Part shown: positions 52,773-61,994 of the stretch, piece by piece
Layout: the number at the start of each line of letters is the position of its first letter
How positions within the stretch are numbered: position 1 is the stretch's first letter
Source: Sporocytophaga sp.
GTDB taxonomy: Bacteria; Bacteroidota; Bacteroidia; Cytophagales; Cytophagaceae
Assembly: GCF_017745095.1 (NCBI RefSeq)
Contig: NZ_JAGHZZ010000006.1
Location: forward strand, 1-64,000
DNA length: 64,000 nucleotides
Reading direction: 5' to 3'
Notes under the pieces: generated by a model
What the model was told of the DNA's origin: nothing
The model's input: only the letters and a program-made list of their open reading frames with translations
Databases searched by the model: none
Position numbers and translations under genes: made by a program

Positions 52773-53195
52773 ATGAGCAGTAATGACGGATTTTTAAGGA
52801 AGGTTGAAGCAGCAGCAGCAATTATAAGTATTTTTGTCACTTTTTGGGCACTCAGGGAATTTTTTCAGAATAAAGAATCCCTAAACCCTGCTGGCCATTA
52901 TTATGGATCTTTCGCCTCCAATAATTTAAATGGGAGATTTGAATTATTTATAAATATCGACCACTCTGGTAAAGTTGAAGGAAGAATTTTGAGCAAAGGG
53001 AAAAAACCTTTCAGAGGCAAAATAAAAGGATCTACCAACAGTAGAGGTATTACCTTTTCCTCCTTCAATCCCTCTGACGGAAGCACCATTCGATGGAACG
53101 GGGCAATTTCAGGAGGCAAAATCAATGGGTTATATGAAGAAGTTTCCCATTCAGACGGAAAGATCAGTAAAATCTGGAGTGCAGAAAGGCGTTAG
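52773..53195 (+). CDS. hypothetical membrane-anchored protein, 140 aa
   Basis: One membrane segment near residues 12-30 (EAAAAIISIFVTFWALREF) is followed by a beta-rich domain of about 100 residues with repeated Gly/Ser turns (HYYGSFASNNLNGRF, RWNGAISGGKINGLYEE). Unrecognised. The mature domain resembles small lipocalin-like or cell-surface beta domains. It lies 73 bp after the Rid gene and may not be co-transcribed. Confidence 0.6.
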   Translation: MSSNDGFLRKVEAAAAIISIFVTFWALREFFQNKESLNPAGHYYGSFASNNLNGRFELFINIDHSGKVEGRILSKGKKPFRGKIKGSTNSRGITFSSFNPSDGSTIRWNGAISGGKINGLYEEVSHSDGKISKIWSAERR

Positions 53196-53232
53196 TTTTA
53201 TTTATAGTTTGCATCATGAAAAGTAACCTGTT

Positions 53233-53256
53233 AGAGACGCGATGCATAGCGTCTCT
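53233..53256. repeat. dispersed palindrome AGAGACGC-GATGCATA-GCGTCTCT
   Basis: Perfect 8-bp arms and an 8-nt loop. A decayed relative lies at 11726-11747. This AGAGACGCGATGCAT-type palindrome is frequent between genes in Bacteroidota genomes, from memory. Confidence 0.55.
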
Positions 53257-53395
53257 ATTGAAATCAACTTTAAAGGCTGAAATAAATCTTATTTTAATTA
53301 AGGATTAAATATTCTGAAGGAAACATCTTTAAACCTAAAAAAATAGTATTTAAGCGCTTGCCAAACATGCAGGTGAATTTATACTTTATGATCTT

Positions 53396-54118
53396 TTATT
53401 TAAAGATAGTTTCAAGGACAGCACCAACATAATATGAAAGGAAAGCCGCAATACCTCCAAGGAAAAGTGTTTCTAATATCCCTACTATTTTATTCTTTTC
53501 AGTAACTACACTCTTTAAACTACCGACAATTGCAAGAGCTATACCAGTGAGAATACAGCTTACCAGAAATAGATTATTCGGCTCCAGTATATTCAGAATA
53601 GCAAAAACATAAGCTAGTAAAGGAATCAGTCCAATGGTGACAAATGATAAAAATGTCATACCGGCGGTTTTAAAAGGAGTTCTTTCGTCTTTTGACATTT
53701 CTAGCTCTTCCTTCATCATCGTATCTACCCATACATCCTTATTAGAAATAATGACTTCAACAACCTGTTCTAATAGCTCTCCCTTGAATCCCTTCTTCTC
53801 ATAAATTTCCCTTACCTCCTCAATTTCTTTCTCCCTCATATTTTCAATTTCCCAGTATTCAACAGCTTTATTTTTTTCATAAGTGTCCTGCTCCGCTTTA
53901 GTTGAAAAGAAGTTTCCCACAGACATTGAGAAGCCGTCAGCGATGAGATTGGCAAAACCAAGTATAATCACTACCGATATCGGTAAGTTTGCACCTGTAG
54001 CCCCCGCAACTACAGCAAATGTGGTAATTGCACCATCAATACCTCCGTAAACAAATTCGGAAATATAATCTTTGTTAAAAAATAAAATGTTCCCGCCTGA
54101 GTGTAGCTTGTCTTCCAT
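53396..54118 (-). CDS. VIT1/CCC1-family membrane transporter
   Basis: 240 aa. The N-terminal signature ([21 protein letters not shown], then [20 protein letters not shown]) is the VIT family. Five membrane segments are split by a charged cytoplasmic loop rich in Glu ([15 protein letters not shown]), which carries metal ligands in plant VIT1. It probably exports or stores Fe or Mn. It is on the same strand as the SDR gene but separated from it by a terminator. Confidence 0.9.
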   Translation of the reverse strand: MEDKLHSGGNILFFNKDYISEFVYGGIDGAITTFAVVAGATGANLPISVVIILGFANLIADGFSMSVGNFFSTKAEQDTYEKNKAVEYWEIENMREKEIEEVREIYEKKGFKGELLEQVVEVIISNKDVWVDTMMKEELEMSKDERTPFKTAGMTFLSFVTIGLIPLLAYVFAILNILEPNNLFLVSCILTGIALAIVGSLKSVVTEKNKIVGILETLFLGGIAAFLSYYVGAVLETIFK

Positions 54119-54133
54119 AATTTCAATATAAAA

Positions 54134-54168
54134 AAAAATTCATTTCCATAAATTGAAAATGAATTTTT
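54134..54168 (-). terminator. terminator of the menC-SDR operon
   Basis: AAAAATTCATTT/AAATGAATTTTT is a 12-bp perfect stem with an 11-nt loop, after the SDR stop at 54191 on the minus strand. Confidence 0.75.
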
Positions 54169-54190
54169 AAAACAAACCAACCACTAATAT

Positions 54191-54970
54191 TTAATTTTTG
54201 GGAGCAAAAAGCCTGTTTAAAGTTCTTACTATAAACTTGTTTGGAAAAATCTTACTAAAATAGGCTCCAAACATATTGCTTGTTCCCGGAATAATTTCAG
54301 AATCATGTTCCAGCATGCCCTCCACCGCTATCTCAGCTACTTCTTCAGGAGACATTTTTACTTCACTGGAATCTACAGGAAGATTTTTTAATCCTGCCTC
54401 TTCAAAAAAATCAGTTGCAGTAGGGCCAGGACAAAGACAACTGACAGATATGTTAAAAGGCTTTAATTCTTCACGTAAAGCCAGAGTGTATGAATGCAGA
54501 AAAGATTGAGTAGCTGCATACACACTCATAAATGGTATTGGCTGATAACATGCAGTGCTTGCTACATTCATAATATAGCCACCCTCTGCTTTTTTTAACA
54601 TCGGAATAAAGTTATAAATCAGCGACACTGAAGCACATTGATTTAGCCTTATCAGATTTAACTGATCTTCCAGTGATAATGAAGAAAACTTTCCATACAA
54701 ACCTGCTCCAGCATTATTGATAAGCATATTCACGTTGATTCCTTCCTTTACACACCAGTCATAAAGTTTCTCACAAACACCACTTTCTGTAAGGTCTGCA
54801 GGATAAACTTTTACATCAATTTTTTTTGTAGCTTTTAGTCTTGCAGCTATTTCCCAAAGTTTATTTTCAGATCTTGAAACAAGAACCATATTTAAGTTTT
54901 TAGCCGCACAGTATTCTGCCATTGCCAGGCCAATACCTCTGCTTGCTCCGGTAATTAATGTATACCTCAT
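54191..54970 (-). CDS. short-chain dehydrogenase/reductase with altered active site
   Basis: 259 aa. The Rossmann motif TGASRGIGLA is at residues 7-16, NNAG near residue 88, and the catalytic Tyr in VYAATQ near residue 151. The usual Tyr-x-x-x-Lys is Tyr-x-x-x-Gln, so the proton-relay lysine is replaced. The overall pattern resembles DltE-type and 3-ketoacyl reductase-like SDRs. It follows menC by 18 bp on the same strand, so it is co-transcribed, but no menaquinone role is implied by its family. Confidence 0.85.
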   Translation of the reverse strand: MRYTLITGASRGIGLAMAEYCAAKNLNMVLVSRSENKLWEIAARLKATKKIDVKVYPADLTESGVCEKLYDWCVKEGINVNMLINNAGAGLYGKFSSLSLEDQLNLIRLNQCASVSLIYNFIPMLKKAEGGYIMNVASTACYQPIPFMSVYAATQSFLHSYTLALREELKPFNISVSCLCPGPTATDFFEEAGLKNLPVDSSEVKMSPEEVAEIAVEGMLEHDSEIIPGTSNMFGAYFSKIFPNKFIVRTLNRLFAPKN

Positions 54971-54988
54971 ATCATCCTACTATTGCCA

Positions 54989-56059
54989 TTAAAACAAGGG
55001 ATTAAAATTCCAATTTTGTGAAGGATCGTAGTATAGAGATCCTGATTGAATAACAAGAGGAGAATCAATATTGTTATGATAAAGCTTTCCAGTTCCCAAT
55101 CCTTGCGGCATTGGTGAGTTCAGGGTAAATGCAAACTGAGCTACAGCGTTAAGGCCGACATTAGACTCCAGAGCAGAGGTAAGCCACCAGCCAGTCTTGG
55201 CTTCATCTGCTGCTTTAATCCATTCTCTGCACTGCTGAAATCCTCCAAGAAGTGTAGGCTTAAGTATTATGTATTGAGGTTTAATCTTTTGCAGTAATTC
55301 ATTTTTTGTATCTTCTGCGTGTACACCAATCAACTCTTCATCTAGTGCGACAGGTATGATATTTAAAGTGCAAAGATGCTTCATCAATTCGATCTGACCA
55401 GCCTTTATAGGTTGTTCAATAGAATGAATTGTAAATGCTGAGAGTTCTTTTAACTTGTTTTCAGCATCCTTATCCGTAAAGGCTCCATTTGCATCAAGGC
55501 GGATCTCAATCTGTTCGGGGGAAAATTTGGTTCTTATTTTTTCAAGCAGGCTGCATTCCTTATTAAAATCTATTGCACCAACCTTAATCTTGATACAGTT
55601 AAATCCTTGTTCCAGCTTTTCCCACAACTGTTTTTCCATAAAGTTAAAGTCGCCCATCCAGATCAGACCATTGATAGGAATGCCCTTAGATCCGGAAGTA
55701 AAGTCACTTTCGAACAGTTTTCTCTTTCCTCCATGCTGCAAATCCAGTAAAGCAGTTTCTAATGCAAAACGAATGGAAGGCCACTCTTGCAGGTATTGGT
55801 AAATTTCCTCACAATTATCTACAGAATTTTTCTTTGAAATAAGTCTGCAAATTTCATCCAGTTTTTCATCCAGGTCAAGCCTATCATCGATACTAAGTCC
55901 TTTTAATGGCGCGCATTCTCCTATCCCAAATGTAGAAAAATCCTTTTCCGAAGATATTATCAGATACCGTACTTTATGTGTGGTAAGCACTCCCCGAGAA
56001 GTCCCTGCCTCAAACTTAAAATCAAGAGTGTATTTTTTCCAAAAACAATTCAAGCCCAT
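54989..56059 (-). CDS. menC: o-succinylbenzoate synthase
   Basis: 356 aa, enolase-superfamily TIM barrel. MenC dehydrates SHCHC to o-succinylbenzoate for menaquinone synthesis. Visible catalytic elements are the KIKVG Lys pair (near 158), Asp in RLDANGAF, Glu and Asp in SIEQPI and ALDEELIG, and the second Lys in ILKPTLLGG. A cap domain precedes the barrel. No other men gene is in the window. It starts an operon with the downstream SDR gene. Confidence 0.9.
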   Translation of the reverse strand: MGLNCFWKKYTLDFKFEAGTSRGVLTTHKVRYLIISSEKDFSTFGIGECAPLKGLSIDDRLDLDEKLDEICRLISKKNSVDNCEEIYQYLQEWPSIRFALETALLDLQHGGKRKLFESDFTSGSKGIPINGLIWMGDFNFMEKQLWEKLEQGFNCIKIKVGAIDFNKECSLLEKIRTKFSPEQIEIRLDANGAFTDKDAENKLKELSAFTIHSIEQPIKAGQIELMKHLCTLNIIPVALDEELIGVHAEDTKNELLQKIKPQYIILKPTLLGGFQQCREWIKAADEAKTGWWLTSALESNVGLNAVAQFAFTLNSPMPQGLGTGKLYHNNIDSPLVIQSGSLYYDPSQNWNFNPLF

Positions 56060-56214
56060 TTTAAATTATATTACTAATTGTATTTTACCGATATTATTTG
56101 ACTATTAAGTCTTTAGTGGCATGATTCTCTAAGTTTTTTTCTATTAAAAATTGCAATAAGTCTATTTTTTTCATTAAATTGTCAATTATTTGGGAAATAA
56201 TAAATCTATTAATC

Positions 56215-56373
56215 ATGAAAAAACTTCACGTTATATTTATCCTGGCCTTAGTTCTTGTTACAGCTAACATGGCTGAGTCATTTGCTTTTACTCCTAAAAA
56301 ACCGGGAAAACATAAAAGCGCAAAAAAATCTAAGAAGAAAAAATCAGGATATTACTATAATTTCCAGCATTAA
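56215..56373 (+). CDS. small secreted, highly basic protein, 52 aa
   Basis: ATG 56215 gives a signal peptide (KLHVIFILALVLVTANM) followed by a mature segment rich in Lys (KHKSAKKSKKKKSGYYYNF). It ends in an aromatic cluster like the RRRSGWY end of the 118-aa protein. It is a third member of the polybasic secreted set and has its own terminator. Confidence 0.55.
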   Translation: MKKLHVIFILALVLVTANMAESFAFTPKKPGKHKSAKKSKKKKSGYYYNFQH

Positions 56374-56380
56374 GATATAC

Positions 56381-56418
56381 TGAAGGAATAAAAAGGTTTA
56401 TCACTTTTTATTCCTTCA
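56381..56418. terminator. terminator of the 52-aa gene, overlapping the end of the PP-loop gene
   Basis: TGAAGGAATAAAAAG/CTTTTTATTCCTTCA stem (15 bp) with an 8-nt loop. The downstream arm includes the stop region of the opposing PP-loop gene ending at 56408. Confidence 0.75.
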
Positions 56419-57121
56419 AATTTATGTCGGCGAACCAGTATCCTAGTTCTTCTTCCTCTATCTTGCCTTCTGTTTCTTTTTTTACTTTGTAATATTTTAC
56501 TACTTTTTCTGTACAGGCTATATTTAGCTCATTCCTGAATATTGGTCCAGCATAGACAAATGTATGAAACTCCCCATTTTCACCGCAAGGATCAGTGCCT
56601 GGTGCCATGTATCGTAATATTTCCTCAGATAAAGTTTCACCCACTATTTCTTCACTTATATTTTTGCAGCTTCCTGCACATATCATTGTTTTGAAACCTA
56701 ATTTCAAAAAGCCAGAGAGTAGTTCAGTGGTGTCCTCTTTCCATAAAGGAAATACGGCTTTCATTCCCACTTTTTCCAGCTTTTCTTCCCTGTACCTTTT
56801 TAGATCTTCTAAAAATATATCTCCAAAAATGATATGAGACCCCCCCCTTTCTTTCCAGAATAACATTGCTTCTTCCATTTGCTTTTCATATTCTTCATTG
56901 GAACACACTTCAGGTATATAAACCTTATACAATGGAATCCCGATATGCTTTGCCTGAACGTCCATCAGATCTTCTCTCACCCCATGCATAGAAACTCTTG
57001 AGAAGGCAGAATTGATAGTCGTAAGCAAAGCCAATATCTCAAATTCCCCTGATGATATTGCTCTATACAAAGCAAAAGCAGAGTCTTTACCTCCACTCCA
57101 ACAAAAAATTGCTTTTTGCAT
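56408..57121 (-). CDS. PP-loop ATPase, Dph6/diphthine-ammonia ligase-like
   Basis: 237 aa. The PP-loop SGGKDSAFAL is at residues 9-18 and the family pattern VREDLMDVQAKHIGIPL follows. The C-terminal FHTFVYAGPIF is typical of the ATP_bind_4 family. Bacteria lack diphthamide, so the substrate of bacterial members is unknown; an adenylation-dependent amidation or thiolation is possible. It is downstream of the small basic gene by 5 bp on the same strand. Confidence 0.85.
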   Translation of the reverse strand: MQKAIFCWSGGKDSAFALYRAISSGEFEILALLTTINSAFSRVSMHGVREDLMDVQAKHIGIPLYKVYIPEVCSNEEYEKQMEEAMLFWKERGGSHIIFGDIFLEDLKRYREEKLEKVGMKAVFPLWKEDTTELLSGFLKLGFKTMICAGSCKNISEEIVGETLSEEILRYMAPGTDPCGENGEFHTFVYAGPIFRNELNIACTEKVVKYYKVKKETEGKIEEEELGYWFADINLKE

Positions 57122-57126
57122 TTTTT

Positions 57127-57438
57127 TTATTTTTTGGATTTTATTTTACTGTCACTACCAGGAATTACAGTGGAGAAAGATCGACCTTTGGCTTTATCCT
57201 TTCCCGCCTGATGTTTGTAGTTATTATCTCCAGAAGCGTCTTCGCTAGATTCAACGATAATTTTTTTATTTCTCACTGTATCTTCTCTGGCAAGTTGCTG
57301 CTTATAATTGGAAGAACCTTTTGCTTTCGACTCTTTAATTAAAATACTGTTTTCTCTTTTACGAGGAGCTTTCTGAGCCTTAGCAGACAATCCTAAACTT
57401 AAAATTAAAATCACACAGGGGACAAAACGCTTGTGCAT
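57127..57438 (-). CDS. small secreted basic protein, 103 aa
   Basis: ATG 57438 gives a signal peptide (residues 1-21, ending AKAQ) and a Lys/Arg/Ser/Asp-rich mature chain (KAPRKRENSILIKESKA, KHQAGKDKAKGRS) ending SKIKSKK. It is the fourth member of the polybasic secreted set. It ends 5 bp before the PP-loop gene and starts 55 bp after the TPR lipoprotein gene, so it is in the same run. Confidence 0.6.
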   Translation of the reverse strand: MHKRFVPCVILILSLGLSAKAQKAPRKRENSILIKESKAKGSSNYKQQLAREDTVRNKKIIVESSEDASGDNNYKHQAGKDKAKGRSFSTVIPGSDSKIKSKK

Positions 57439-57493
57439 TATTACCAATATTAGAAAATCAAATATAAAGATTATGGAGGGAAAATTACTCAGA

Positions 57494-58888
57494 TTAATAA
57501 TACAAAGGTGCTGGTATTGCTTCCAGCGAACTGAAGGTTTGAAAATTGGTATTATTCTTTTTTATCTCTACATAAATTTCTTGTTTATTTTCAGTTTGCC
57601 TTCCCTTTGGTGAAAAGATAATAGTTTGTTTTCCTTCCGGAAGTTTAAGCCTTGCATAATAAATGCTGTGTGGCAATGTTTGCCAGTTCCTTGTATCGGC
57701 CTGTTCTGATATGGCATTAACAATACTAAAAGCCGCTCCCAGATCACCGTTTTGCTGTCTTATTTTATATTCAGCTGCTTTCTTTAGGCCAAGACGAAGC
57801 AAGGATTTTCCCAGCTCCAAAAGCATTCGATCTTTTAGAGACTTGAAAGCAATTGCATTGATATCTTCGGCTAGTTGTAAAGGAACTTCCTTTCCTCCTC
57901 CTGATAAAACTGCACTTTCATAAACTAAAGGTCGCTCTACATACTTTGGAAATGCTACACGTATAAATTCCAGCTTGCTTAAGCCGCTGGATTGATAATC
58001 CTCATTGTTAATAACAAATGGAAAGTTTAATCCCAATTCAGGATTAACGAAAGTAACTATACCTCCCTCTCCTCTGACAATACTGAAGTTGATACTCCAC
58101 TCTTCTTTAACAGGCCCAAGACCATCATGCCAGATGAAAACAAGGTCGCCTTCATCTTTTCCCGCCGATGGCTGATATTTTATCCCAAGATCTTTTTCAA
58201 ACTTGACAAGTTCTTCATTAAAACCACTGAGGTAAGCAGTTCTCAAAAGGTCTTGTTTAAGCTGTTCAGGAGCGTTAAGATTGAACATCTTCTGATAATC
58301 GGCCTGGTATATCTCCAAAGCATTTCGATAAGCTATAAAGGCGTTATTATAATCTTTATTAGCATCGTAAACAATTCCCATCAAAAGATGAATGAATGCA
58401 TCTCTTTTATATTTATTATCTGATTTGTATTTATCACTTAGCTGATTTAAACGAATATCCATTCTTTTGCATTCTACCAGCGCCTCTTCAGGCTGTCCCA
58501 GCTTCAGGTAGTTCAATGCCATGTAGTAATGCATCATCAAGAGTTCAAATTCCTCTCCGTAGTATTCGACCATTTTAGGATTGGTCAGAAAGGATACTCC
58601 TTCATTCAGCAGGTTTCTGTGGTGATTATCAGCAATTCTGTAAGCCTCTTCAAAATGATCGTTGCTTCCGTTATAGTTACCTTGCATAGAAGCAACAACC
58701 CCTCTGTTTAAATAATAAATAAGCTTGTTTTTTCCCTTTGCCCCCTTTTTATCTTTAGCCAATACATCCTCAGCTTCCTTGAGTTGTCCTTGAGCAAAAT
58801 AAGTATTGAACTTAATATTTTTCTGATAATAGGAAACGCAGGAAAAACACAAGCCTGCAAAAATCAAACAAATTATAACTCGTCCCAT
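57494..58888 (-). CDS. COG3014-like lipoprotein with TPR repeats
   Basis: 464 aa. Lipoprotein signal (ICLIFAGLCFSC, lipid Cys near residue 16). Residues 30-190 hold TPR-like helical pairs (GQLKEAEDVLAK, MQGNYNGSNDHFEEAYRIA, LKLGQPEEALVECKRMD, NAFIAYRNALEIY). The C-terminal 200 residues are a separate uncharacterised domain with a GGGKEVPLQLAEDINAIA motif. COG3014 genes are often adjacent to LpoB-like genes, as here (22 bp). A role at the outer membrane in peptidoglycan synthesis control is plausible, by association. Confidence 0.8.
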   Translation of the reverse strand: MGRVIICLIFAGLCFSCVSYYQKNIKFNTYFAQGQLKEAEDVLAKDKKGAKGKNKLIYYLNRGVVASMQGNYNGSNDHFEEAYRIADNHHRNLLNEGVSFLTNPKMVEYYGEEFELLMMHYYMALNYLKLGQPEEALVECKRMDIRLNQLSDKYKSDNKYKRDAFIHLLMGIVYDANKDYNNAFIAYRNALEIYQADYQKMFNLNAPEQLKQDLLRTAYLSGFNEELVKFEKDLGIKYQPSAGKDEGDLVFIWHDGLGPVKEEWSINFSIVRGEGGIVTFVNPELGLNFPFVINNEDYQSSGLSKLEFIRVAFPKYVERPLVYESAVLSGGGKEVPLQLAEDINAIAFKSLKDRMLLELGKSLLRLGLKKAAEYKIRQQNGDLGAAFSIVNAISEQADTRNWQTLPHSIYYARLKLPEGKQTIIFSPKGRQTENKQEIYVEIKKNNTNFQTFSSLEAIPAPLYY

Positions 58889-58910
58889 CCCCCACCGGTA
58901 CTTAGTCTAC

Positions 58911-59510
58911 TTAATTAACTATGTATTTCTTAATTTTCTTGTCCCCGATCCAAACAAGCTCATTGGTTTCAAGATCAGCCAGTTCAAGATTGATCTGATA
59001 AAACACTACTTTTCTCTTACCTTCAGAGTCCACAATTGAATTAATCGTACCGAATACCATATAATCAGCACCAAGCTCTCTACCCCATTTTTTCTGAGTC
59101 TCAGGAGATGCAAATTGTTGTTGATCTGCTCTTTCCTCTCTTAACTTTTCTCTGAATTCAGCATTTTGAACAACTCTTATAGTACCTGTATTGATACATT
59201 CTCTTTCAAGGTCTTTAATGAAAGTAAGAGCATCAATATGTTCATGGCTTTTATTGCTGATTACACCCACTATAATAGTTGGCTTTTTATTATTTCTTGC
59301 CATGAAGTCATTTCTCCATGGTCTGTTAATCATATCCTTAGCCATTTCTTCAGCTACCAGCCTTGAATCTACATCATTCCAGCGGCCACTTAGATCGATC
59401 TGTTGATCAGGACTTACCCTTGTAACCGTCTTTTTAGTACATGAACCGGCAAGGATCAATACTGTAAGAAGGCTGAAAATAACTTTAAAGGAAATTCTCA
59501 TTGTATGCAT
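58911..59510 (-). CDS. LpoB-like penicillin-binding protein activator lipoprotein
   Basis: 199 aa from ATG 59510 (ATG 59501 is the alternative). Lipobox LAGSC at about residue 24. The mature part matches the LpoB family: LSGRWNDVDSRLVAEEM, RPTIIVG-like strand (KKPTIIVGVISNKSHEHID) and LGADYMVFGTI. LpoB activates PBP1b in enterobacteria from the outer membrane. It sits between the TonB receptor and the COG3014-like gene in a tight run. Confidence 0.88.
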   Translation of the reverse strand: MHTMRISFKVIFSLLTVLILAGSCTKKTVTRVSPDQQIDLSGRWNDVDSRLVAEEMAKDMINRPWRNDFMARNNKKPTIIVGVISNKSHEHIDALTFIKDLERECINTGTIRVVQNAEFREKLREERADQQQFASPETQKKWGRELGADYMVFGTINSIVDSEGKRKVVFYQINLELADLETNELVWIGDKKIKKYIVN

Positions 59511-59527
59511 TGTTTATTCTTGTATGT

Positions 59528-61963
59528 TTAAAATTTCGCTATCAGGCGGACATTCAAAAACCTTGCCGATAAAGCATTCGGAACAGCAAATTGATGATTT
59601 TGAAAATCACTAACCCAGTAATAACTGATTGTATTATTTACCCCAAATAGATTAAGTACTTCGAAGCTTAACCAAAGTGATTCAAAGAGAGACTTTTTCA
59701 ATACTTCTTTATCCTGCATAGTTAATAATTTTGAAAAACCTATGTCTACTCTTCTGTATGACGGAGTAGTTGCCGTGGCTCTTAAGTTTTTATTTTCAGG
59801 AGGGCCGAATGGTAATCCTGAGCCATACACCAGATTCAAATACATTTTTATTGTAGGGTTATTAGGCAAGTGGTCTTGAAAGAAAATCGCAGCTGTTACC
59901 CTTTGATCTGTAGGCCTTCTTATATACCCGCGATTGTCTCCCTGAACATCTTCCATTGTTTTTAATAAACTGAGACTGAACCAAGACTGTTCTCCTCTAA
60001 CAAATTCCCCGCTGACTCTGAAGTCTATTCCTGCAGCATACGCATTTGCAAGGTTCTGACCATAATATCTCAATCTGACATTATCAACATCGTAAGGCAC
60101 AACGTTTGTCAGGTATTTATAATAAATTTCTGATATAAATTTAAACTCTCTTCCCCATGACATGAACTTCAGATCACTTCCTGCAATAAAATGATAGGAG
60201 GTCTGCGCTTTAAGTTTAGTATTGACCTCTCCATCAAAATTCCTCAGTTCTCTGTAGAATGGAGGTTGTTGATATACACCGGCAGCCGCTCTGAGCATTA
60301 AGTTGGGTTTTGAGGCAGGTATCCAGCCATACTGAAGACGAGGACTTACAAGCAGTTGCTTATTTAATGTCCAATAATTCAACCTTACTCCATAAGTTAA
60401 AATATGAGTTGAGTCAGGCGTATAAGTATCCTGAATATAGCCTTGATTTCTCCATGAACTCAAATCAACTGAAGTGTTTATATATCTCGTCAGGGTTACA
60501 TAAGAAGCAGAATCAATAAAAGAATATTCACTTAACCGGTCATCAATAATCTCTTTAGTAAGAGTATATCCATATTCAACCTTATTCTTTGAATTCAGAT
60601 TATAGTAACCTCGGTGAGTAAAGTTAAAAATTGAAGCCCTCAGGTTATTTCTCCCATGCTCAAAGCTTGTTCCAATGCCTCGTATAATAAGTGGTGCATT
60701 AAGTGTAGGGAAAATACCAGAGCTAGGATCTGTTTCTATTTCATATAATTTATAACCAGCCTCTACATCAAACCCTTCGCTTTCTATTGTTCTGACTCCT
60801 GATGCTATAAATTCTGTTTTAAATCGTTTGGTAAACTGGTGTGCGAAAACAAGTCCGCTTTGAAAAGTCTCATACTCCATGATTTCCTTGCCATCAAAAT
60901 CAACAGTCAGATTCATCACCTGATAAAGCGTTCCAAATTGCACCTTACTCTTGGATGGAAACACTTGATATTTGTTTTTTGAATAGCTTAATAAAAGTCC
61001 CAAAGTAGTCCGTTTTCCATACTCTGCAGCCTTACTTTTCTTAGTTAAATCAAGAGAAATAAAAGATTGGATATCATAAAATTTTGGTTTGTATTGACCT
61101 TTAACAGGGAGTGTTTTAAGAAGGTATTGCGATGACTTCTGCCTGGCACCAATAGAAATAGATAACCTCTTATTAAATGCTGAGTTTTCGAGATATAAAG
61201 CGTTGTTCAACAAACCCGCTGTAATAGTTCCCCTCAGGTTTTTAGGCTCTCTGTATTTTACCGCTAACATTGATGACAGCTTATCCCCATATCTGGGCTG
61301 CCATCCACCTGCAGAAAATTCTATGTCAGCGACCATATCCGGATTAATAAAACTTAATCCTTCCTGCTGACCACTCCTTACAAGGAAAGGTCTGTATATC
61401 TCTATTCCGTTAACATATACCAGATTTTCCTCAAAATTCCCCCCACGCACACCATATTGAGAAGTAAGCTCACTGTTAGAAACAACGCCCAGCCCCACTG
61501 TGGACAGGATTTTATTAAAATCACCAAATGCAGATGGAAGATATTTTGGAATTTTAGGATCTATTTTGATTGTACTAACCTGCCCTCCGGATTCCTCTCT
61601 AAATTTCCCTTTAACCTCAACTTGTTTGAGCATCTGAATATCAGGTTTCAGCTGTACAGCAATAGTGCCGGCATTCCTTTCGGAAGGATTTATTTGTTTT
61701 ACAAAATTTTCATAACCAAGAAAGGATATGACGATTGTATAAACAGAGTCATCTTGTATATTGAATGCAAATCTCCCTTCTGAATCAGAATGAAAGTGAA
61801 ATACAGGTTTCCATTGCTGGTCGTATAATACAACATCAGCATTAGGAACAACTTTTCCCTGCTCATTTACAATTTGTCCTGAAACGATCTCTTTGTCCTG
61901 ACCAAGAGCCACCAAAGAGGATATAACCAGCAAAAAAATAAAATAAAAAATCCTTTTACCCAT
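59528..61963 (-). CDS. TonB-dependent receptor with carboxypeptidase-like N-terminal domain
   Basis: 811 aa. Signal peptide (1-21), then a CarboxypepD_reg-like domain (VSGQIVNEQGKVVPNADVVL, residues 27-110), the plug (VGLGVVSNSELTSQYGVRGG ... YVNGIEIYRPFLVRSG) and a beta-barrel ending in LIAKF with C-terminal Phe. The plug lacks the usual TonB box. It is not followed by a SusD gene. The substrate is unknown. It is upstream of the LpoB-like gene by 17 bp. Confidence 0.88.
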   Translation of the reverse strand: MGKRIFYFIFLLVISSLVALGQDKEIVSGQIVNEQGKVVPNADVVLYDQQWKPVFHFHSDSEGRFAFNIQDDSVYTIVISFLGYENFVKQINPSERNAGTIAVQLKPDIQMLKQVEVKGKFREESGGQVSTIKIDPKIPKYLPSAFGDFNKILSTVGLGVVSNSELTSQYGVRGGNFEENLVYVNGIEIYRPFLVRSGQQEGLSFINPDMVADIEFSAGGWQPRYGDKLSSMLAVKYREPKNLRGTITAGLLNNALYLENSAFNKRLSISIGARQKSSQYLLKTLPVKGQYKPKFYDIQSFISLDLTKKSKAAEYGKRTTLGLLLSYSKNKYQVFPSKSKVQFGTLYQVMNLTVDFDGKEIMEYETFQSGLVFAHQFTKRFKTEFIASGVRTIESEGFDVEAGYKLYEIETDPSSGIFPTLNAPLIIRGIGTSFEHGRNNLRASIFNFTHRGYYNLNSKNKVEYGYTLTKEIIDDRLSEYSFIDSASYVTLTRYINTSVDLSSWRNQGYIQDTYTPDSTHILTYGVRLNYWTLNKQLLVSPRLQYGWIPASKPNLMLRAAAGVYQQPPFYRELRNFDGEVNTKLKAQTSYHFIAGSDLKFMSWGREFKFISEIYYKYLTNVVPYDVDNVRLRYYGQNLANAYAAGIDFRVSGEFVRGEQSWFSLSLLKTMEDVQGDNRGYIRRPTDQRVTAAIFFQDHLPNNPTIKMYLNLVYGSGLPFGPPENKNLRATATTPSYRRVDIGFSKLLTMQDKEVLKKSLFESLWLSFEVLNLFGVNNTISYYWVSDFQNHQFAVPNALSARFLNVRLIAKF

Positions 61964-61994
61964 CTCAATTCTAAACGACGGTTTCAGGAAAATA

